The notes: a model not told the origin generated them from the sequence alone. A stretch of 64,000 nucleotides of DNA from Mycoplasma sp. CAG:956 (GCA_000433475.1 HF993110.1:62001-126000); one strand, 5' to 3'; positions 42,273-51,691 are shown, counted from the stretch's first letter. Made by a program: numbers and translations.

Positions 42273-43418
42273 ATGGCAAAACATGAAACCAAATATAATA
42301 AATATGCTAAAAGTATTTTAGCAAACTTAATTACAGTTTTAATATTTAATGCTGTAATTATTTGTTTGTACATAAAATATTGTAAATCCTTAGATGCTTC
42401 ATCAGATCCTAACCTTCATAGACTTTATACCATTATTTTTGGCGTTATAGTAGTAACTCTAGTTTTTGTTAATATAAGTTTTCTGTTTGGCCAAATTATA
42501 GCTAAAATTAACATGAAAAGAATTAATAAAAAAATTGAAAAACAGAATAAATATCTTTATTATCGGGAGTTACCAAATCATTTTGGAATTGACATTAATA
42601 CCTTACTAATAGATTCTAAAATTGAAAATGAAAAAGACATCGTCGCTGTTATCCTCGACTTATGTGCTAAAAAATATTTAAAACTATTTAAATTAGGAAA
42701 TAAATATTTTATCCAAGTATTAAATTATCAAAATAATCAGCTTTTAGAAAATGAAAAGTATATAATGCAATATATTTCTCAGAATAAAGTTAAAGATATT
42801 AACTACAATGAATGGTATAGATTATGCTTAGAAGATGGAAAAAAATTAGATTTATATACTGATTCTCAAGAAAAAAAGAATAATTTTAATTTTTTGGAAA
42901 AATTTGGGACTGTCGGTAATATTATAAAAAATATAATAGTTCTATTAATTAGTATCTTAATGACTATAGCCACTCTTGAGGTAGATAACCCCTATAGTAT
43001 AATCTCGGCCATTTTTTCTGGAATAGTATGTTTTATAGTGCTTAGTTTTATGGCTCAACTTGCCTACGGTGCCTTAGGTTTTATTATTTATTCTATTCAA
43101 GAAGTTATTAATGCAGGTATTAATTCTTATAATGATGAAATGAGTAATAATTTAAAAAGAACAGATAAAGGTTTAGAAGAGTACTATAAGCTAAAATCAT
43201 TTGCAAACTTCTTAGATGATTTTGGAGCTTTTGCAGTGAAAGAACCAGAAGAGATAGTATTATGGGATTATTACCTTTCTTATGCCCAAGTTTTTGGTTT
43301 AACTGAAAAAATAATGAAGACTGGTTATAATAAACTTATAAACAATTCTTCATTTAATATTGATGATATTAATAATGTAACTTTAAGTAATATTTATTTA
43401 GATAATAATAAAAACTAA
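42273..43418 (+). CDS. DUF2207-like membrane protein
   Basis: A 381-residue protein. Two membrane helices lie near the N-terminus (about 13-35 and 50-75), a cytoplasmic winged-helix-like part follows (YYRELPNHFGIDINTLLIDS, then DIVAVILDLCAKKYLKLF), a second hydrophobic pair is at about 215-270, and a C-terminal segment ends with LKSFANFLDDFGAFAVKEPEEIVLWDYYLSYAQVFGLTEK, the standard ending of DUF2207 proteins. The N-terminal extracellular beta domain of full-length DUF2207 (about 600 residues) is absent. Start ATG 42273 follows AGGGTGA. The function is unknown. Its stop overlaps the convergent hydrolase gene by four bases. Confidence 0.75.
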   Translation: MAKHETKYNKYAKSILANLITVLIFNAVIICLYIKYCKSLDASSDPNLHRLYTIIFGVIVVTLVFVNISFLFGQIIAKINMKRINKKIEKQNKYLYYRELPNHFGIDINTLLIDSKIENEKDIVAVILDLCAKKYLKLFKLGNKYFIQVLNYQNNQLLENEKYIMQYISQNKVKDINYNEWYRLCLEDGKKLDLYTDSQEKKNNFNFLEKFGTVGNIIKNIIVLLISILMTIATLEVDNPYSIISAIFSGIVCFIVLSFMAQLAYGALGFIIYSIQEVINAGINSYNDEMSNNLKRTDKGLEEYYKLKSFANFLDDFGAFAVKEPEEIVLWDYYLSYAQVFGLTEKIMKTGYNKLINNSSFNIDDINNVTLSNIYLDNNKN

Positions 43419-43837
43419 TATAATTCTACACATACTCCAGAATCTGGATTATAGAAGCAATGATTCTTATATCTACCTGCTAGAGCCTGATCATACCATT
43501 TATTTTTACAAGAATCACCAGTTTTCGGAGCATAAAACCATAAAGCATGGGTCGCCGGATAGAAATATTCTCCCCTTAAAACTCTTTTGGCTAAATCCTT
43601 TTCTTTAGTAGTCGCACTTCCATTAAACAAACTAGATTTTGTCCCACTAAACTGATTTTTTTGATAAATAGCATCAGTAATAGTTCGAATATCTTTAAAA
43701 GTTAAACACTTAGCAATTGCCCTATTAACAACAACATTACCAACCATCAGCATCCCAAGATTACCTTCCGCTAGGGCCTCAGCCCGCATAATTCTAGCCA
43801 GTAAATCTAGTTCTTTCGTCGTATAATTAATTAACAT
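43415..43837 (-). CDS. Cell wall hydrolase, SleB/CwlJ-like (Hydrolase_2)
   Basis: A 140-residue protein consisting of one Hydrolase_2 domain: KELDLLARIMRAEALAEGNL contains the catalytic Glu, GMLMVGNVVVNRAIAKCL follows, then AIYQKNQFSG, HALWFYAPKTGDSC and a Cys-containing end (NHCFYNPDSGVC). The family members SleB and CwlJ degrade spore cortex at germination. Like CwlJ, it has no signal peptide or binding domain. AGGTGATTTT precedes the ATG. It sits among other peptidoglycan enzymes in 41-45.7 kb. Cortex specificity is inferred from family. Confidence 0.85.
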   Translation of the reverse strand: MLINYTTKELDLLARIMRAEALAEGNLGMLMVGNVVVNRAIAKCLTFKDIRTITDAIYQKNQFSGTKSSLFNGSATTKEKDLAKRVLRGEYFYPATHALWFYAPKTGDSCKNKWYDQALAGRYKNHCFYNPDSGVCVELY

Positions 43838-44015
43838 AAAAAATCACCTATAAAATTATATGCAATATGTTAAAAGTACGTCATTAATTTTAAAACTGAT
43901 TATGAATATCATTTATTATTAATTGCTATCTTTTTTTAACTTTCTATGCTAAAATCAAGGTAAGAAAAAAGAAGAACTAGCAGTTCTACTTTAGAAAGTT
44001 AAAGGAGTGTTTTAT

Positions 44016-44768
44016 ATGAATTTATTTTTAACATTTATGTTTATCTTCTATATTGGTTGTACTTGCGGTTGGATTATGGAACTATTTTTTAGACGAGCTG
44101 TTTCTGGAAAATGGGTAAATCCAGGCTTTCTAGTTGGTCCATACTTACCAATTTATGGCTTTGGACTAGCAGCCTTAACAGCTATCTATTTAATGTTTCA
44201 TAATCTAAATGTTCATCCTATTATTGTTATTTTACTTATGGGTGCTACCATGACACTTATTGAACTTATTGGTGGTTTATCATTTGTTGACGGTAAGGGA
44301 CCTAAACTATGGGATTATTCCAATGAATGGGGAAACTACAAAGGAATAATTTGTCCATTGTTCTCGGCTATCTGGACAGGCATTGCTGCTTTATATTACT
44401 TTTTCTTGGCTCAACCTATTCTTAATGGTTTAAAATGGTTTTCTAATAACCTTGCATTTTCATTTGTACTCGGTGTCTTCTTTGGAATTATTGTTATTGA
44501 CTATGTATATTCAACTAAGCTATACCACAAGATTAAGAAGTATGCCAAAGAAAATAATATTCCAGTTAAATTAGAAGAACTAAAAGTATCTATTCGTGAA
44601 CATCAAGAAAAAGCAAAAGAGAAATATTCATTTATCTTACCATTTAATCAAAATATTTCTCTTAAAGAACATCTAGAAAAATATAAAAAGCAAGTATCAG
44701 CAGGAGAAAAGAAATCTTTAAAATTATTTAAGAAACAAGAAAAAAATGAAACTAAAAATAAAAGATAA
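44016..44768 (+). CDS. PF06541-like putative ABC-transporter membrane protein
   Basis: A 250-residue protein with about five membrane helices in the first 170 residues and a basic, helical cytoplasmic tail (LKVSIREHQEKAKEKY...). The signature GWIMELFFRRAVSGKWVNPG, LVGPYLPIYGFG and the later DYSNEWGNYKGIICPLFS define the family. Start ATG 44016 has AAAGGAG eight bases upstream. It is a paralogue of the smaller protein at 11.0-11.5 kb. The biochemical role of the family is not established. It is convergent with the M23/LysM gene. Confidence 0.8.
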   Translation: MNLFLTFMFIFYIGCTCGWIMELFFRRAVSGKWVNPGFLVGPYLPIYGFGLAALTAIYLMFHNLNVHPIIVILLMGATMTLIELIGGLSFVDGKGPKLWDYSNEWGNYKGIICPLFSAIWTGIAALYYFFLAQPILNGLKWFSNNLAFSFVLGVFFGIIVIDYVYSTKLYHKIKKYAKENNIPVKLEELKVSIREHQEKAKEKYSFILPFNQNISLKEHLEKYKKQVSAGEKKSLKLFKKQEKNETKNKR

Positions 44769-44794
44769 GAGACTTATATTAAAAGTAACGATGA

Positions 44795-45340
44795 TTATTT
44801 AATTAATAACTTTTGACCAACACGAATGAGATTTGGGTTAGAACCTATAATCTCTTTATTTTTGCGATAAAGTTCTTGCCATGTCATTTTATATTTTCTA
44901 GCAATCTTAGTTAAATTATCTTTTCTTTTAACAATATAATAAATATGATTATCCTCTTCATAAATTAATGAGTATTCTTCAGGATCAAGTATTTTATTTG
45001 TTTTTAAATCTTTTATTCTTAAGTGTAAGTGAATACCTGTTGCGATACCTGTCATACCAGTTGTGCCAACAGCAGTGTTCTTGTTAACCATTTGCCCTTT
45101 TTTTACTAAAATTTTATCTAAATGTAAATGCATAAATTCTTTATTTATTCTCGGATATTTAATTTTAACTGCCTTACCACCACTAATTAAACCTGTGTAA
45201 GTTATAATTCCCTCCTCAATAGCATACTGTTTTATTTTTTTACGATAAGTTCCATAATCTACTGCTTTATGTTTATTACTAAATTTTTGCGTTATATAAT
45301 GTCTTTTATTATGAAAGATTAAATTACTTATTTTGCTCAT
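44795..45340 (-). CDS. M23 metallopeptidase with C-terminal LysM, endolysin-like
   Basis: A 181-residue protein with no signal peptide. The M23/LytM part spans about 10-130: HKAVDYGTYRK has the first zinc His/Asp, MHLHLDKI follows, then TGMTGIATGIHLHLRI has the HxH. A LysM spans about 138-181 (YIVKRKDNLTKIARKYKMTW...). It cleaves peptide cross-bridges. The start is ATG 45340, set by AAAGGAGG eight bases before; it lies 16 bases inside the holin gene, so the two are translationally coupled. This is a typical phage-type lysis module order: holin, then endolysin. Confidence 0.88.
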   Translation of the reverse strand: MSKISNLIFHNKRHYITQKFSNKHKAVDYGTYRKKIKQYAIEEGIITYTGLISGGKAVKIKYPRINKEFMHLHLDKILVKKGQMVNKNTAVGTTGMTGIATGIHLHLRIKDLKTNKILDPEEYSLIYEEDNHIYYIVKRKDNLTKIARKYKMTWQELYRKNKEIIGSNPNLIRVGQKLLIK

Positions 45341-45698
45341 TTTCATCACCTCCTTTCATATTATCAAATTTATCCTTAATTATTGCCGGCAACTTAATAC
45401 CCATAGCACTCCAATTTTCTAAAATACTTATTCCTTCGTTAGCAATAAACATATAAATAACAATATTCCTTAAATAACCATTATCTTTAAGTAAAATATC
45501 TAATATTTCTACCACTACCACTAAAATAATATAACCAATCTTCTTAATAATTCCTTTAGCACCCACTTTACTACTTAACTTACCAGTATAAAAAGCTCTC
45601 ATTACACCAGTTAAGTAATCCAAAACAATAAAAATTAATAAAGCTTTAAAAAGAGTATCATATCCATTTAGGATAGATAGAAAAAATGTATCACTCAT
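45324..45698 (-). CDS. Phage holin family protein (holin_4/TcdE-like)
   Basis: A 124-residue membrane protein with about three helices. The pattern LLIFIVLDYLTGVMRAFYTG, KLSSKVGAKGIIKKIGYI and FIANEGISILENWSAMGI is the signature of the phage_holin_4 family. It forms membrane pores that release a cell-wall enzyme. AGGTGAAA precedes the ATG. It overlaps the downstream M23/LysM endolysin gene. No phage structural genes accompany it, so it is either a domesticated lysis cassette or a prophage remnant. Confidence 0.9.
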   Translation of the reverse strand: MSDTFFLSILNGYDTLFKALLIFIVLDYLTGVMRAFYTGKLSSKVGAKGIIKKIGYIILVVVVEILDILLKDNGYLRNIVIYMFIANEGISILENWSAMGIKLPAIIKDKFDNMKGGDENEQNK

Positions 45699-45785
45699 AT
45701 TTTCACCTCGTTATTTTATTTCTACTATATCTTATGCGGTATCACATATACATCATAATTTCTTCGCCCAATTTTCATCAAAAAC

Positions 45786-45828
45786 TTAGCACTCACTAAT
45801 TGACAAGTGCTAAAAAAAGCATTATACT
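45786..45828 (+). promoter_or_regulatory. CIRCE-like operator and sigma-A promoter of htpG
   Basis: TTAGCACTC (45786-45794) and AAGTGCTAA (45805-45813) form the HrcA-type inverted repeat, but with a 10-base rather than the usual 9-base spacer. The right arm overlaps the -35 TTGACA (45800-45805); a 17-base spacer leads to TATACT (45823-45828). Repression by HrcA is expected but may be weakened by the spacer change. Confidence 0.82.
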
Positions 45829-45911
45829 TTATTTAGCATTCAAGAAATATGACTGCTAAAATAAAAAAGATAACATTAAATAATATATTTATATAAAAGG
45901 AGATAATATAT

Positions 45912-47804
45912 ATGAAGAAAAAAGCTTTTAAAGCTGAATCTAAAAAACTAATGGATTTAATGATTAATTCCATTTATACAAACAAAGAAATATTTTTAAG
46001 AGAAATTATATCTAATGCTAGTGATGCTATTGATAAACTACATTATATGTCATTAACTGATAAAGATATCAAAGTTGATACATCTAAATTTAATATTCAT
46101 ATTACCCCTGATAAAGAAAATAAAACATTAACTATCAGCGATAATGGTATTGGTATGACTGAAGAAGAACTAGAAAATAACTTAGGTACGATTGCTAAGA
46201 GTGGTTCTAGTGATTTCAAAGAGAATAATGAACATAAAGAAAACATTGATATCATTGGTAAATTTGGTGTAGGTTTCTACTCTGCCTTTATGGTAGCCAG
46301 TAAAGTAGAAGTTATATCTAAAAAATATGGTACTGATAAAGCTAATAAATGGACATCAAGTGGTATTGACGGTTATGAAATAGAACCAACTACTAAAGAA
46401 GATTATGGTACTGATATCATTCTATACATAAAAGATGATACTGAAGATGAAAAGTATTCTAAATACTTAGAAGAATATGAAATTTCAACATTAATTAAGA
46501 AATATAGTGATTATATAACTTATCCAATTACTATGTATGAAACACATAAACATCTAAAACCTAAAAAAGATGAAAAAGACCCAGATGAATATGAAGAACA
46601 TACTGAGTTAGAAACTTTAAACTCTTTAATTCCTATTTGGAAGAAAGATAAATCTAAAATAACAGATGAAGAATATAATACTTTCTATAGTGATAAATTC
46701 TTTGATTATGAAGAACCAATCGCTCATATTCATACTAAAGCTGAAGGTACTATTGAATATACTTCTCTAGTTTATATTCCTTCTCATGCTCCATTTGATT
46801 ACTATACTAAAGAATATGAAAAAGGTTTACAACTATATTCAAACGGTGTTTTAATTACTGATAAATGTTCTGATTTATTACCAGATTACTTTAGCTTTGT
46901 TAAAGGTGTTGTTGATTCTCCAGACTTATCATTAAATATTTCAAGAGAAACCTTACAACAAAATCGAATCTTAAAGACTATTGCTAATTCTATTGAAAGT
47001 AAGATTAAAAAAGAATTAGAAACTATGCGTGATGAAGACCGTGCTAAATATGAAAAATTCTATACGGCCTTTGGCATGCAAATAAAGTATGCTGTATATA
47101 ATAATTATGGTATAGATAAAGATAAAGTAAAAGATTTAGTAATGTTTATTTCATCCAATGATAAAAAATATACAACCTTAAAAGAATATGTTAGTCGTAT
47201 GAAAGAAGATCAAAAGGATATATTCTATGCTTGTGGGGAATCGGTTGATAAGATTGACTTGTTACCACAAGTTGAAGCCGCTAAGGAAAAAGGTTATGAA
47301 ATTCTATATTGTACCGAATATGTTGATGAATTTGCCCTTATGACTTTAAGAAGTTATGAAGAAAAAGAATTTAAAAATGTATGCAGTGAAAATGCTAATT
47401 TAGAAACAGAAGAAGAAAAGAAAGAATTAGAAGAAAAGAATACTGAAGCTAAAGATATGTTTACATTCATGCAAGAAGCTATACCAGATGTTAAAGCAAT
47501 TAAATTTACTAACAAATTAAAGAATCATCCAGTATGCTTATCCAGTGAAGGTGATATCTCCGTTGAAATGGAAAAGACAATGAAAAATATGCCATTTGAT
47601 AATGGAGTAACTGCTAACAAAGTCTTAGAAATCAATGAAAATCATGAAATTGCTAAGAAGATTAAAGACTTATATACAAATGATAAAGAAGAGTTAAAGA
47701 ACTATACTAAGATTTTATATGCAGAGGCTAGACTAATCGAAGGCTTAAGTATTGAAAATCCAACCGAAATAAGTAATTTAATTTGTGAATATTTAGCTAA
47801 GTAA
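45912..47804 (+). CDS. htpG: Molecular chaperone HtpG (Hsp90)
   Basis: A 630-residue protein. The GHKL ATPase domain is visible at the N-terminus: FLREIISNASDAIDKLHY, ISDNGIGMTEEEL and IGKFGVGFYSAFMV. The middle domain has the catalytic Arg in SLNISRETLQQNR, and a dimerisation domain ends the protein. An acidic insertion (KDEKDPDEYEEHTELETL) is usual. It folds client proteins under stress. AAAGGAGA is the ribosome binding site. It is under a CIRCE-like operator, unlike B. subtilis htpG. A small zinc-ribbon membrane protein gene follows 11 bases later. Confidence 0.97.
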   Translation: MKKKAFKAESKKLMDLMINSIYTNKEIFLREIISNASDAIDKLHYMSLTDKDIKVDTSKFNIHITPDKENKTLTISDNGIGMTEEELENNLGTIAKSGSSDFKENNEHKENIDIIGKFGVGFYSAFMVASKVEVISKKYGTDKANKWTSSGIDGYEIEPTTKEDYGTDIILYIKDDTEDEKYSKYLEEYEISTLIKKYSDYITYPITMYETHKHLKPKKDEKDPDEYEEHTELETLNSLIPIWKKDKSKITDEEYNTFYSDKFFDYEEPIAHIHTKAEGTIEYTSLVYIPSHAPFDYYTKEYEKGLQLYSNGVLITDKCSDLLPDYFSFVKGVVDSPDLSLNISRETLQQNRILKTIANSIESKIKKELETMRDEDRAKYEKFYTAFGMQIKYAVYNNYGIDKDKVKDLVMFISSNDKKYTTLKEYVSRMKEDQKDIFYACGESVDKIDLLPQVEAAKEKGYEILYCTEYVDEFALMTLRSYEEKEFKNVCSENANLETEEEKKELEEKNTEAKDMFTFMQEAIPDVKAIKFTNKLKNHPVCLSSEGDISVEMEKTMKNMPFDNGVTANKVLEINENHEIAKKIKDLYTNDKEELKNYTKILYAEARLIEGLSIENPTEISNLICEYLAK

Positions 47805-47815
47805 AGGAGGTCTTT

Positions 47816-48253
47816 GTGTCTTATAAAGATTTAATAAACCGCAGTATGCCTGGAAGAAATGGCTTTGATGAATTATTTAATTTCAATTTAATAATAATTA
47901 TTATCTTAAGTATAATGGATATCTTTATTAATAATATTTATTTAAGTTTAGCCTTAGTTCTTAGTATAGCTATTCTAATATTTAGAATAGTATCTAAAAA
48001 TGTTAAACAAAGAAGAAAAGAAAATAGTATCTATGTTAAGATAATAGGTTATCCTAAAAAGAAATTTAAATTATATATAGATATAATTAAAAACTATAAT
48101 AAAGCCTTATATAAAAGATGTCCAAAGTGTCATCAAGTATTAAAACTACCTTTAAAAAAGGGTACGCATACGGTTAAATGTCCAGAATGTAATAATTCTT
48201 TTACAGTAAAATGTAATCGTAATGAAGTAGTTAAGGCTGAGATAGTAAAATAA
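47816..48253 (+). CDS. Zinc-ribbon membrane protein
   Basis: A 145-residue protein starting at GTG with AAAGGAGG five bases upstream. Two hydrophobic helices span about 22-63, a basic segment follows, and the C-terminal zinc ribbon CPKCHQVLKL ... CPECNNSF binds one metal through two CxxC pairs. It is 11 bases after htpG and so is likely part of the heat-shock-controlled transcript. The function is unknown. A terminator follows directly. Confidence 0.75.
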   Translation: MSYKDLINRSMPGRNGFDELFNFNLIIIIILSIMDIFINNIYLSLALVLSIAILIFRIVSKNVKQRRKENSIYVKIIGYPKKKFKLYIDIIKNYNKALYKRCPKCHQVLKLPLKKGTHTVKCPECNNSFTVKCNRNEVVKAEIVK

Positions 48254-48282
48254 AAAGAAGTCGAAAAGGACTTCTTTTTGTG
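48252..48282 (+). terminator. Terminator of the htpG operon
   Basis: An 11-bp stem AAAAAGAAGTC / GACTTCTTTTT with a six-base loop lies just past the zinc-ribbon protein stop. Confidence 0.85.
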
Positions 48283-48560
48283 TCTAAATAAGTAACTATA
48301 CTTTTAATTTCATTATCTAAATCTTCCATAGTTGCATCATAATCACTTAATTTTTTACCACTTACATTACTAATAGGATAAGCATTTTCTAAAGAAATAC
48401 TGTTCTTTTGACTAGTAATTTCGACATTAAAACATTTTGTCGTTGCAACATTAATACTATCTTGGGTATTTATTGTCTGCCACAGAGAATAACTAATTCT
48501 TATAAGTATGGTTAAAATAAAAATTGTAATAGTAAAAATTAATATACCATAATGATGCCA
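48281..48560 (-). pseudogene. Remnant of a secreted/membrane protein gene
   Basis: On the minus strand an open frame from 48560 reads HHYGILIFTITIFILTILIR, a membrane helix, then SLWQTINTQDSINVATTKCF and NVEITSQKNSISLENAYPIS, a start seen in small exported camelysin/TasA-like or pilin-like proteins of related bacteria. It has no start codon (a stop precedes the Trp-His-His) and continues into the htpG-operon terminator without a clear end. It is best read as a decayed gene. This fills the otherwise empty gap 48283-48600. Confidence 0.45.
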
Positions 48561-48617
48561 TCAGGAAACTACTAGGTCAATACCGTAATGCTATAATTTT
48601 GGTATGGGAGTGATACT

Positions 48618-48767
48618 ATGAATATGACATTGCGTATGGCAATTGACTTATATAATGATTTAAAAAAGATAGCCTTAGAAGAAGAAAGAAGCATAAATGG
48701 CGAAATTTGTTACATATTAAAAAAGTATATTGAAGAATATAAGAAAGCGAAAGAAAATTCTAAATAA
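48618..48767 (+). CDS. Arc-type ribbon-helix-helix protein, 49 residues
   Basis: ATG 48618 with GGGAG seven bases upstream opens 49 codons: MNMTLRMAIDLYNDLKKIAL then EEERSINGEICYILKKYIEE. The beta strand 'MTLRMA', the first helix, and the 'RSINGEI..IL..YI' second helix are those of Arc/MetJ-like repressors. RHH proteins of this size are often antitoxins or plasmid-type regulators; no toxin gene adjoins it. It lies between the htpG operon and clpB and could be an orphan regulator or an antitoxin remnant. Confidence 0.75.
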   Translation: MNMTLRMAIDLYNDLKKIALEEERSINGEICYILKKYIEEYKKAKENSK

Positions 48768-48830
48768 TATTTTGACTAGATATAATTAGTTTCATATTAA
48801 CACTATGTGTTATTTTCTTTTATAAAATAA

Positions 48831-48871
48831 TTAGCACTCGCACTTGACAAGTGCTAAAAAATGAGTATAAT
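48831..48871 (+). promoter_or_regulatory. CIRCE operator and promoter of clpB
   Basis: TTAGCACTC (48831-48839), a nine-base spacer and AAGTGCTAA (48849-48857) give the standard CIRCE spacing with one arm mismatch. It overlaps the -35 TTGACA (48844-48849), which is 16 bases from TATAAT (48866-48871). HrcA control is expected. Confidence 0.9.
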
Positions 48872-48895
48872 TAATACTCGAAAGGGGAAATATAT

Positions 48896-50998
48896 ATGTT
48901 TAATAATAATCCAGAAGAAAATGAAAACGTATTAGAGAAATACGGTCGTAATATAAATGAAGAGGTCAAGAAAAGAAAAATTGACCCTGTAATTGGACGT
49001 GATGAAGAAATTAGAAGCATTACTAAAGTCTTATCACGTAAAACTAAGAATAATCCTGTCTTAATCGGTGAACCAGGTGTTGGTAAAACTGCTATAGTTG
49101 AAGGATTAGCTCAAAGAATTGTTAAAGGTGATGTTCCAAGTACCTTAAAAGATAAAACCATTTGGGAACTTAACATGGCTTCTTTAATTGCTGGTGCTAA
49201 ATACCGTGGTGAATTTGAAGAAAGATTAAAGAAAGTTTTAGATGAAATTAAAAAGAGTGAAGGTAACATCATCATGTTTATTGATGAAATCCACATGATT
49301 GTAGGTACTGGTGCTATCGAAGGTGCTATGGATACCGGCAATATCTTAAAACCAATGCTTGCTCGTGGTGAAATCCACGTTATCGGTGCTACTACTTTAA
49401 ATGAATATCGCAAATATATCGAAAAAGATGGTGCCCTAGAACGTCGTTTCCAAAAGATAATTGTTCATGAACCAACACTTGAAGATACTATAACTATCTT
49501 AAGAGGCTTAAAAGAAAGATTTGAAATACATCATGGGGTTACTATTCAAGATAAAGCCTTAGTAGCAGCAGCCACTTTATCAAACCGTTATATAACTGAC
49601 CGTTATCTACCAGATAAAGCCTTAGATTTAGTAGACGAAGCTTGTGCTACAATTAGAGTTCAAATGGATAGTGTTCCAACTAACTTAGATGAACTTACCA
49701 GAAAAATTATGCGTCTTGAAATTGAAAGAGAAGCCATTAAAAAAGAAAAAGATGAATTATCCCTACGTCGTAAAGATGAAATTGATAAAGAATTATATGA
49801 CTTAAAACTTCAAGAACAAGATTTAAGAAGTGCTTGGGAAAAAGAAAAAAATCTTAATGAAAACATTAAGAATAAAAAACAAGAGATATCGAAAGCTAAA
49901 TTTGATTTAGAAACAGCTGAAAATCGTTATGATTTAGAAACAGCTGCACGTCTTCGTCATGGTACTATTCCAAGATTAGAAAAAGAATTAGAAGAATTAA
50001 ATTCACAAGAAGAATCACGTATTTTAAGTGATGTTGTAACTTCTGATGATATAGCAAACGTTATTAGCAAATGGACCAATATTCCTATTGCTAAATTAGT
50101 AAGTAGTGAAAAAGAAAAACTTTTACACTTAGAAGAAAACTTAGGTAAGAGAGTTAAAGGACAAAAAGAAGCCTTAAGATTAGTAAGTGAGGCCATCATT
50201 CGTAGTCGTAGTGGTATTAAAGATCCTAACCGTCCAATTGGTTCCTTCATCTTTCTAGGACCAACTGGTGTTGGTAAAACCGAAGTAGCTAAGGCTCTTG
50301 CTTATGAACTATTTGATGATGAAAAACATATGATTAGAATTGATATGAGTGAATACATGGAAAAATATTCAGTATCACGTCTAGTCGGTGCCGCTCCTGG
50401 TTACGTTGGCTATGAAGAAGGTGGACAATTAACTGAGGCTGTTCGTCGTAATCCTTATAGTATTGTACTATTTGATGAAATCGAAAAAGCTCATCCAGAT
50501 GTCTTAAACCTATTATTACAAATCTTAGATGATGGTAGATTGACAGATTCTAATGGCCGTACTGTTGACTTTAAAAACACCATAATTATTATGACATCTA
50601 ATGTTGGCAGTGAATATATCTTAAATAACGAACCAGAAAAAGTAGAACAAGAATTACATAAATACTTTAAACCAGAATTTATTAACCGTATCGATGAAGT
50701 AATAATGTTTAATAAATTAACTAAAGAAGTATTATCTAGTATTTTAGATAAATTAATCAAAGAAATAGAAACTCGTTTAAAAGACTTAAATCTAACTATA
50801 ACTTTAACACCTGCCGCTAGAAATTACTTTGTTGAAAATGGTTATGATGAGTATTACGGAGCAAGACCACTAAAACGTCTAGTAAGTAGAGAACTAGAAA
50901 CTGTCCTTGCTAAACAATTAATCGAAAATACTGTTAAACCTAATGCTAAATTAGAAGTTGATTATCAAAATGATAAGATAATAATTAATCAAAATTAG
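48896..50998 (+). CDS. clpB: ClpB-type AAA+ disaggregase lacking the N-domain
   Basis: A 700-residue protein. NBD1 has [16 protein letters not shown] and MFIDEIH. A long coiled-coil M-domain at about 270-380 ([16 protein letters not shown]... [21 protein letters not shown]) is ClpB-like rather than ClpC-like. NBD2 has [16 protein letters not shown] and [13 protein letters not shown], followed by a C-terminal D2-small domain. The usual 150-residue N-domain is missing; the protein begins at [16 protein letters not shown]. No ClpP-binding LGF loop is seen. It dissolves aggregates with DnaK. A CIRCE operator sits upstream, and AAAGGGGAA is the ribosome binding site. It is monocistronic. Confidence 0.92.
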   Translation: MFNNNPEENENVLEKYGRNINEEVKKRKIDPVIGRDEEIRSITKVLSRKTKNNPVLIGEPGVGKTAIVEGLAQRIVKGDVPSTLKDKTIWELNMASLIAGAKYRGEFEERLKKVLDEIKKSEGNIIMFIDEIHMIVGTGAIEGAMDTGNILKPMLARGEIHVIGATTLNEYRKYIEKDGALERRFQKIIVHEPTLEDTITILRGLKERFEIHHGVTIQDKALVAAATLSNRYITDRYLPDKALDLVDEACATIRVQMDSVPTNLDELTRKIMRLEIEREAIKKEKDELSLRRKDEIDKELYDLKLQEQDLRSAWEKEKNLNENIKNKKQEISKAKFDLETAENRYDLETAARLRHGTIPRLEKELEELNSQEESRILSDVVTSDDIANVISKWTNIPIAKLVSSEKEKLLHLEENLGKRVKGQKEALRLVSEAIIRSRSGIKDPNRPIGSFIFLGPTGVGKTEVAKALAYELFDDEKHMIRIDMSEYMEKYSVSRLVGAAPGYVGYEEGGQLTEAVRRNPYSIVLFDEIEKAHPDVLNLLLQILDDGRLTDSNGRTVDFKNTIIIMTSNVGSEYILNNEPEKVEQELHKYFKPEFINRIDEVIMFNKLTKEVLSSILDKLIKEIETRLKDLNLTITLTPAARNYFVENGYDEYYGARPLKRLVSRELETVLAKQLIENTVKPNAKLEVDYQNDKIIINQN

Positions 50999-51018
50999 TT
51001 AAAATATATTATAACTAG

Positions 51019-51044
51019 AGTAGAGTATAATCTCTACTTTTTTG
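51019..51044 (+). terminator. Terminator of clpB
   Basis: Stem AGTAGAG / CTCTACT with a six-base loop, followed by TTTTTT, about 20 bases past the clpB stop. Confidence 0.85.
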
Positions 51045-51067
51045 GTTATCCTATAAATGGTGATTAT

Positions 51068-51691
51068 ATGAAATTATTATTTATATTTATACTATCATCT
51101 CTTATTTTAACTAGTCCTGTTCTTGCTTATGAAGTAAAAGAAAGTACTGATAAATATACTTATAAAATAGATATTTATGAAACCCCTTTTCCCAATGTTA
51201 ATAAAAAGATTAAAGATTGGTTAGATGAAAAGTTAGAAGAATTTAAACAGTATGAAAACTATAATGAAATAAAAAATGACTTTTATACTGATTATGAATT
51301 ACATGAATATAATGGTATTTATTATTTACAATATTTTATTTATAGTTATACTGGTGGAGTTCATTATTTCTTAATAAATAAACAGTTTACTTATAATAAG
51401 AATGGAGAAATTCTAGAATTAAAAGATTTCTTTAAGGATGATAATTACTTAGAAATACTTTCTAAATTAAGTTATGAAGAATTAATAAAAATAGGTGCTA
51501 ATGAGGATAAAAATTGGTTAAAGGAAGGTACTAAACCAATACTAGAAAACTTCTCTTTATATTATTTTGATAAAGAAGGTTTACATTTAACTTTCCCTCC
51601 ATATCAAGTAGCACCTTGGGTAAGTGGACCAATTAAAATAGTAATTCCTTCTTCAAAATTTATAAATTTAATGAAACCTGTGGATAACTAA
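51068..51691 (+). CDS. Secreted DUF3298/RsiV-like domain protein
   Basis: A 207-residue protein with a signal peptide (about 1-20, ending VLAYE). The mature part has the DUF4163-DUF3298 pattern found in RsiV and other secreted proteins: YNGIYYLQYFIYSYTGGVHY, then NGEILELKDFFKDDN, and a C-terminal FSLYYFDKEGLHLTFPPYQV APWVSGP-type ending. RsiV binds lysozyme; this protein lacks an anti-sigma or membrane domain, so only the fold is claimed. GGTGAT precedes the ATG. The stop codon lies in the loop of a hairpin made of two DnaA-box sequences. Confidence 0.8.
   Translation: MKLLFIFILSSLILTSPVLAYEVKESTDKYTYKIDIYETPFPNVNKKIKDWLDEKLEEFKQYENYNEIKNDFYTDYELHEYNGIYYLQYFIYSYTGGVHYFLINKQFTYNKNGEILELKDFFKDDNYLEILSKLSYEELIKIGANEDKNWLKEGTKPILENFSLYYFDKEGLHLTFPPYQVAPWVSGPIKIVIPSSKFINLMKPVDN

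Noticed and set aside
49111..50760. Minus-strand open frames inside clpB
   Set aside because: They are antisense to highly conserved AAA+ motifs and lack start signals.
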